Positions 59,568-64,000 of a DNA stretch of 64,000 nt are shown here, in pieces. Below the pieces are notes generated by a model. That model had not been told where the DNA came from and made no database searches. It saw nothing but the letters and a program-made list of their open reading frames with translations. The stretch is from IMG/VR virus record IMGVR_UViG_3300022745_000020, positions 83,903-147,902 of that record; one strand, given 5' to 3'. A program made the translations under genes and the position numbers. This stretch comes from a virus. Numbering within the stretch: position 1 is the first letter of the stretch; each line of letters starts with the position of its first letter.

Positions 59568-61082
59568 ATGGGAATCGGCATCGTACAGATCAATCAAGAG
59601 CGTGACATCTTCAACCACATCAAAGAACCTGTCATCTTCCTCAATGACATCCCAACGACCAATGAATCCGATCGAGAAGCTGGAGCTAAACTCACCAGCA
59701 TCACCTTTGCTCACGATGATAGCTTTGATGTAGTGCCCACTTGTGGGTGCGGGAAGTACAAAGGTGTGGTCTATATGGACGTGGTGTGTGAGCAATGTAA
59801 CACCAAAGTCACGGATCTGCTCAGTGAGGACCTCACGCCCAAGGTGTGGATCCGCACTCCCTTGAAGGTCAGTGGACTGATTAATCCACACGCACTGACT
59901 CTGATGCAGACGACCTTTAAGATCAAGACATTCAAGATCGTACAGTGGCTCATCGATACCACGTATAATCCGAGGAACGTAGCGGATTTGAACTTGAGGG
60001 CTTTCGAAGAGATGGGGGTCTCACGGGGATACAACTTCTTCTTCGAGAACTTCGAGTTGTGTATCCAAGCCATCCGTACGTTTTTATTTCGCTATCGGGG
60101 CGTGTTGCGCAAGCGTGAGCGCAATCCCAACTATATCCTGGAGAAAGCCGACCAGACCATCGATGATCTGGCTGAGCTGATGCTCCAAGATGCCAATACC
60201 GTACGCACTCAATATATCGCAGTGCCCAATAAGTCCATGATGATCATCGAGAGTACGGCCACAGGCACATACATCGACCCCATCGTCGTGGCAGCCAAAG
60301 ATGCCATCAACATGGTCACAGGCATAGATACTTCACTGTTTGTGAATCAATCTCAGCGCCTGCGCGAGAACCGAGTGGCTAAGATACTGCTGAAGTTGAG
60401 TGAATACTATTCAAGTTACATCTCGACGGCTTTGGTGAAAAAGGGCGGCGCGTTTCGCAGACAAGTCTATGGCTTTCGCACGCACATGTCCATGCGAGCG
60501 GTGATCACCGCACTGACTAAGCCGCATAAGTACAACGAGTTGCATCTGCCGTGGGGGCGCAGTCTGGTGACGTTCTATCTGCACATCTCCAACGAGTTGT
60601 TTCGCAGAGGTTATCAGGAAAACGAGATCCATGAGCGCATCAGCCGTGCTCACTTTCACTACGATCCGCTGATTCGGGAGATCTTCGATACCATCTTGGC
60701 TGACTACGGCGGTGAGATCCCTTTCTACTGGAATCGAAACCCCTCACTGCATCGAGGCTCGTGTGAGCTGATGATGGTCACTCAGATCAAATCCGATATC
60801 GATGACTACACCATCAGCCATCCAGCGACCAACGTGGCTGCATTCAATGCCGACTATGACGGCGACCAGATGACAGGTGTAGTGCTCGATAAGTACCAAG
60901 CCAGGCTGGCTGCTGGGCTCAGACCGCATCACTCTGTGGCCGATCTCAATAAGGTCAATAAGATCGGCAATCAGATCGCACTGCCTCGACCGTTCCTGTA
61001 CACGGTCTTTAAGTGGTGGCGCGATGCCGATCGCAATCGCACACCAGAGCAAGAGAAGTTCTTGCAAGCTCTGTACGATTGA
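59568..61082 (+). CDS. Non-virion RNA polymerase beta' subunit, N-terminal catalytic part (504 aa)
   Basis: Zinc-ribbon cysteines C59, C61, C74 and C77 match the beta' N-terminal finger. RNPSLHRGS (about 390) matches the beta' R-x-P-x-L-H-R segment, and NADYDGDQM (N427, D429, D431, D433) the catalytic magnesium loop, closer to bacterial beta' than the virion-type GADHDGD at 14099-15721. The protein ends soon after, so the C-terminal half of beta' must be elsewhere. ATG at 59568 has AAAGGAGTACCC upstream. Early promoter and position next to the probable chimallin gene match phiKZ gp55, a subunit of the polymerase that reads later genes. Confidence 0.85.
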   Translation: MGIGIVQINQERDIFNHIKEPVIFLNDIPTTNESDREAGAKLTSITFAHDDSFDVVPTCGCGKYKGVVYMDVVCEQCNTKVTDLLSEDLTPKVWIRTPLKVSGLINPHALTLMQTTFKIKTFKIVQWLIDTTYNPRNVADLNLRAFEEMGVSRGYNFFFENFELCIQAIRTFLFRYRGVLRKRERNPNYILEKADQTIDDLAELMLQDANTVRTQYIAVPNKSMMIIESTATGTYIDPIVVAAKDAINMVTGIDTSLFVNQSQRLRENRVAKILLKLSEYYSSYISTALVKKGGAFRRQVYGFRTHMSMRAVITALTKPHKYNELHLPWGRSLVTFYLHISNELFRRGYQENEIHERISRAHFHYDPLIREIFDTILADYGGEIPFYWNRNPSLHRGSCELMMVTQIKSDIDDYTISHPATNVAAFNADYDGDQMTGVVLDKYQARLAAGLRPHHSVADLNKVNKIGNQIALPRPFLYTVFKWWRDADRNRTPEQEKFLQALYD

Positions 61083-61127
61083 TCTATCCCACACACACAT
61101 ACGAGCGAGAAAAGGAGAATCTCAAAA

Positions 61128-61715
61128 ATGAATCCTGCAGATGAACTAGCCGATGCATTGTTATTTCCCACGATGCTGCAAAGCAATGTGGATTATCTAC
61201 GTAGCCAGTTTGCACACATCTCCACCATCACCGATCCCGTGCAGCAGCAATTCCTGCAACAAGCACGCGCTGCGATGGAGGCCAATTACGGACTAGAGGC
61301 TCAGCTGCGCAAGCAACGCCTAGTCATGGAGAATCTAGGGTCTGGCTATGCCAGCAACAGCACCATCTTGCCGCTGCAAGACATCGACGACTTCCAAAAC
61401 GCCAGTCTGCTCATGCAGCAGTACATCATGGCGTGCCCCGCTGTGCATGAGAAGTACACCTCTCAGCAAATCGAGGGATACTATCAAACATACGTCGATC
61501 CCTGTATCGATATGCCACTGTGGAGCAATCCCTATCACCAGCAAATCGCTGATGGTCTGGTCATGGAAGATGGCACGGTATCTCACATCGCCGATGAAGA
61601 TATTCCCAAGCTCAGTATGGCTGAGTATATGACTGTACTCACTGTGTGGGACAACGCAGAGGCCCTACTGCAGGGTCAGTACGACCCCACCAGTCCCACT
61701 AATGCGCAGATCTAA
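61128..61715 (+). CDS. Hypothetical protein (195 aa)
   Basis: Starts MNPADELADALLFPTMLQSN after AAAAGGAGAATC, 45 bases after the polymerase subunit stop, so in the same early operon. Mostly helical (VQQQFLQQARAAMEANYGLE) with a Tyr-rich region (QIEGYYQTYVDPCIDMPLWS). No motif recognised. It could be a polymerase partner by position only. Confidence 0.72.
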   Translation: MNPADELADALLFPTMLQSNVDYLRSQFAHISTITDPVQQQFLQQARAAMEANYGLEAQLRKQRLVMENLGSGYASNSTILPLQDIDDFQNASLLMQQYIMACPAVHEKYTSQQIEGYYQTYVDPCIDMPLWSNPYHQQIADGLVMEDGTVSHIADEDIPKLSMAEYMTVLTVWDNAEALLQGQYDPTSPTNAQI

Positions 61716-61748
61716 ATACAGTGATCTGTCTTTTACTGAGAGTGAGTT

Positions 61749-62147
61749 ATGCGCAATGTACCTGTCCCATCGATGAGCACTGCTGGATGGATCAATGACC
61801 CCACCAGCAAGCTCGATCGACTGCTGTCGTATTACTTCACGAGTCTGCGAGACCAAGATGCACTGCATCGTGATGTGATCAAGTCTGCTCAGTATGACTT
61901 GGCTGTGAGCTCCTACAAGCCCAGCGCTGCTGTGGATACGATGGCTGACTCCATCAAGACACTGATGAGTCCATACTTCAGCAGTGTGACTGTCTCAGTC
62001 ACCACCAATGCTGATACAGTAGCCGACAGTCAAGCTACTGTCTTTATTGTGATTGAGTTCAGCGACACTGGCTACACCGACATGGTGTCGTATGTGTACG
62101 ATCCACGACTGATGAAATTCACCAAGGTGGTGGATCAGCTCCAGTAG
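61749..62147 (+). CDS. Hypothetical protein (132 aa)
   Basis: Starts MRNVPVPSMSTAGWINDPTS with ACTGAGAGTG upstream. Helical N-terminal half (KLDRLLSYYFTSLRDQDALH) followed by strands (PYFSSVTVSVTTNADTVADS). The layout is faintly like small baseplate-wedge or tail-connector proteins, but I cannot place it. Ends with TAG, one of the few in the window. Third gene of the operon. Confidence 0.7.
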   Translation: MRNVPVPSMSTAGWINDPTSKLDRLLSYYFTSLRDQDALHRDVIKSAQYDLAVSSYKPSAAVDTMADSIKTLMSPYFSSVTVSVTTNADTVADSQATVFIVIEFSDTGYTDMVSYVYDPRLMKFTKVVDQLQ

Positions 62148-62190
62148 GATCGAGGAGAGTGAAAAAGCAAACTGTGAGCAAATGACATAG

Positions 62191-62240
62191 CACCTGACCT
62201 GAGGAGATACACTCCCTCAGGTCAGGTGATGTTTCTTTTT
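62191..62240 (+). terminator. Rho-independent terminator
   Basis: 14-base stem CACCTGACCTGAGG / CCTCAGGTCAGGTG with a ten-base loop, then GTTTCTTTTTG. Confidence 0.85.
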
Positions 62241-62262
62241 GACTCTAAACATGAGGGTAGAC

Positions 62263-62796
62263 ATGGCCGATACCATCCGCGATATCAATCGCCGTAATTT
62301 GGATAAGCGCAACAGTGGGTTGCTCGAAGTCATCAAAGATAATAAGTATGTCAATGTGCGCACACTCACAGAGGCCAACTTCATCAAGTTCTTCTTACCT
62401 TACTTCAGTGGTAAGGTGGCAGTCACCAAAGAAGTGATCGATGCATGGGGCACCATCGCAGGAGAACTCGATCGCCCAGTCGATCTGATCGATGCAGCTG
62501 GGCAGATCATCGCTCGTGTACCTCCAGTAGTGAGTGTCGATGCGTATGTACCCATCGTCACTCGTCGTGTGGGTATCCACCATGAACTCGAGCTTTCCAC
62601 CAAAGGCTCTATGCCCATGGGGGAGAATTACATGTACGCTGCTCTGACTCAGCGCCTAAAGCAGATGTATAAGCAGGGTGATAAAAGCCAGCAAGAAAAG
62701 CAATGGGCAACATTTCTAAAGCGCTACGGCATCGATGTAGATACTGCGGCAGCACCGACTGGCAGCGATCCCGATGACCTCGAATATGAGTACTGA
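62263..62796 (+). CDS. Hypothetical protein (177 aa)
   Basis: ATG at 62263 with GAGGGTAGAC upstream; an in-frame ATG at 62251 lacks a site. Starts MADTIRDINRRNLDKRNSGL. Helical with a beta-rich middle (VVSVDAYVPIVTRRVGIHHE) and an acidic tail (GSDPDDLEYEY). Overlaps the start of the nuclease gene, so translation is coupled. No family recognised. Confidence 0.72.
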   Translation: MADTIRDINRRNLDKRNSGLLEVIKDNKYVNVRTLTEANFIKFFLPYFSGKVAVTKEVIDAWGTIAGELDRPVDLIDAAGQIIARVPPVVSVDAYVPIVTRRVGIHHELELSTKGSMPMGENYMYAALTQRLKQMYKQGDKSQQEKQWATFLKRYGIDVDTAAAPTGSDPDDLEYEY

Positions 62797-63961
62797 GTAT
62801 AGCCGACAGCCCAAGCATGATGGGTATATCCACGTGGCTTGTGTATCTGATATCCACCTGGAGAGTAAGCGCACACCCACGGACTTGATCATTCGAAACT
62901 TAAACACCTATTTGACCAACGATCGGGTGTTTAAAGACTTGGATGTGCTGTTCCTAGCAGGAGACGTGTTTGACAACAACATCGCCCTATCTAGACCTCA
63001 CTGCACATCGGTGATGTCATGGATGCAGCATCTGATCTTGTTGAGCATCAAGCACAAGGTGTGTGTGCGGGTGTTGGAGGGCACTCCCTCTCACGATCGC
63101 GCTCAGAGTAGGCACTTCATCACCAAGCGAGATGATATTTATCATGCCGTAGGTGTGAGGGCCGATATCGAGTACTTCGATACGCTCAGTGTAGAGGCTT
63201 TGGTGTTCACCAATCGCACTTTGCAAGTGCTCTATGTCCCCGATGAGTGGGGACCTGCTCAGTCTACGCTGGAGCAAGTCGATGAACTCATGCACTCCAG
63301 AGGTCTGAATCGATTCGATTTGGCTGTCATGCATGGGACTTTTGATTTTCAAAACCCCATCATTGCGCATCACGCGGGCACTCACAAGTCCGAGGAGTAC
63401 AGCAAGCGCGCTAAGTTGATATTCATTGGCCATGAGCACACTGCACGCACTCAGGGCAATATCATCGCTCAGGGCAGTTTCGATCGCCTAGAGCATGGTC
63501 AGGAGCAACCCAAGGGCTATATCCGAGTCAAGATCTTAGAAGACGACTCTTATATCGCTCAGAGGGTGGTGAATAAAACAGCCGCTGTCTTTAAGACGAT
63601 CATCTGTAAGAGCGATGATGTTGAGGCCATGTACGAGGATGTCCACGCCACAGCCAGGTCTTTGGAAGACGGCTCTCATGTGTGCATAGAGACATTCAAG
63701 TCCAGTGCGATGGCTCAGTCTCTGACTTATTTTGAGCGCAACTATCCCCAACATGTATGGAAGCTGTCTCTAAAGGACAGTAAAGCCTCTAAGGAGATAC
63801 TGGCTGACGCCACCCTCACTCAGATACCTTCTTCCATCGTTCTCAATGAGCATACCTTACTGGGGCTGTGCGAGCAGCAAGCAAAATTCAAGTGTGTGGC
63901 CGATGGTGATATCGCTGGGGTGTTAGATATCATCAAACAGGTCATGCAGACATCAAAATAA
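62786..63961 (+). CDS. SbcD/Mre11-type nuclease, recombination endonuclease subunit (391 aa)
   Basis: Calcineurin-like phosphoesterase motifs are in the right order. SDIHLE (D22, H24) is motif I, LAGDVFDNN (D60) motif II, EGTPSHDR (98-105) stands for the usual GNHD motif III with a Thr/Pro insertion, VMHGTFDF is the next His motif, and GHEHT closes the set. Length suits an SbcD, T4 gp47 or Mre11 protein with a capping domain. It would process DNA ends with an SbcC-type ATPase partner. Two in-frame starts exist (62774 and 62786), neither with a strong site; the second is taken. The next gene begins 28 bases later and may be that partner. Confidence 0.85.
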   Translation: MSTEYSRQPKHDGYIHVACVSDIHLESKRTPTDLIIRNLNTYLTNDRVFKDLDVLFLAGDVFDNNIALSRPHCTSVMSWMQHLILLSIKHKVCVRVLEGTPSHDRAQSRHFITKRDDIYHAVGVRADIEYFDTLSVEALVFTNRTLQVLYVPDEWGPAQSTLEQVDELMHSRGLNRFDLAVMHGTFDFQNPIIAHHAGTHKSEEYSKRAKLIFIGHEHTARTQGNIIAQGSFDRLEHGQEQPKGYIRVKILEDDSYIAQRVVNKTAAVFKTIICKSDDVEAMYEDVHATARSLEDGSHVCIETFKSSAMAQSLTYFERNYPQHVWKLSLKDSKASKEILADATLTQIPSSIVLNEHTLLGLCEQQAKFKCVADGDIAGVLDIIKQVMQTSK

Positions 63962-63988
63962 ACCCGATAGTCTCTCGAAAGGAGTATC

Positions 63989-64000
63989 ATGATCACCGAT
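63989..64000 (+). CDS. Start of next gene (partial)
   Basis: AAAGGAG precedes an ATG at 63989 giving MITD before the window ends. Directly downstream of the SbcD-type gene, so an SbcC-like ATPase is a reasonable guess, but four codons cannot show it. Confidence 0.4.

Overview
The window is a 64 kb piece of a very large tailed-phage genome of the phiKZ-like, nucleus-forming jumbo phage type (Chimalliviridae). The identification rests on several independent genes. There are multisubunit RNA polymerase subunits of two kinds: a virion-type beta' and beta pair at 14.1-20.1 kb, and a second beta' with a zinc ribbon at 59.6-61.1 kb. There is a contractile tail tube and sheath, a large terminase, a prohead protease with a His/Ser/Asp triad, a 2530-residue tail protein carrying two peptidoglycan-hydrolase domains, part of a split family B DNA polymerase, and a probable chimallin (phage nuclear shell protein). 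As I recall the phiKZ gene order (gp25-30, gp54-55, gp175-181), several blocks keep it. Base composition is near 50% GC and ribosome-binding sites are AGGAG-like, so the host is a Gram-negative bacterium that the sequence alone does not name.

Layout. 1-3.9 kb: a cut-off minus-strand gene, then an early-type promoter and small unknown genes. 4.1-20.1 kb: tail structural protein, giant tail peptidoglycan hydrolase (minus strand), virion RNA polymerase beta' and beta. 20.2-21.8 kb: two genes next to beta. 21.9-33.7 kb: an accessory island of more than 20 mostly small, unrecognised plus-strand genes in short operons, each set usually closed by a strong hairpin and several opened by a shared promoter motif. 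It includes a nucleotidyltransferase-like gene, a possible acetyltransferase and a gene broken by an in-frame TAG. 33.8-46.8 kb: prohead protease, a small membrane protein, tail tube and sheath (minus), three large structural genes (plus), terminase (minus). 46.9-49.9 kb: four minus-strand genes, probably virion or head-tail proteins. 50.0-53.3 kb: a cassette of small overlapping genes that look like diverged paralogues. 53.4-55.7 kb: a likely small RNA and the C-terminal part of a split DNA polymerase. 55.8-56.9 kb: a minus-strand unknown. 57.0-61.1 kb: early promoters, a small early gene, probable chimallin and the non-virion RNA polymerase beta' subunit. 61.1-64.0 kb: small unknown genes and an SbcD/Mre11-type nuclease, with the next gene starting at the right edge.

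How the parts fit. At least eleven plus-strand copies of a promoter with a TATATYATC/TATATTAC core and a TGCAAAAT-like upstream box lie 55-135 bases before the first gene of early operons, including those of chimallin and the non-virion polymerase. This matches the phiKZ scheme in which injected virion RNA polymerase reads early AT-rich promoters, the early products build the nucleus and the second polymerase, and that polymerase reads structural genes, which here lack the motif. Near-perfect stem-loops separate almost all transcription units. No tRNA, CRISPR array, insertion sequence or integrase was seen.
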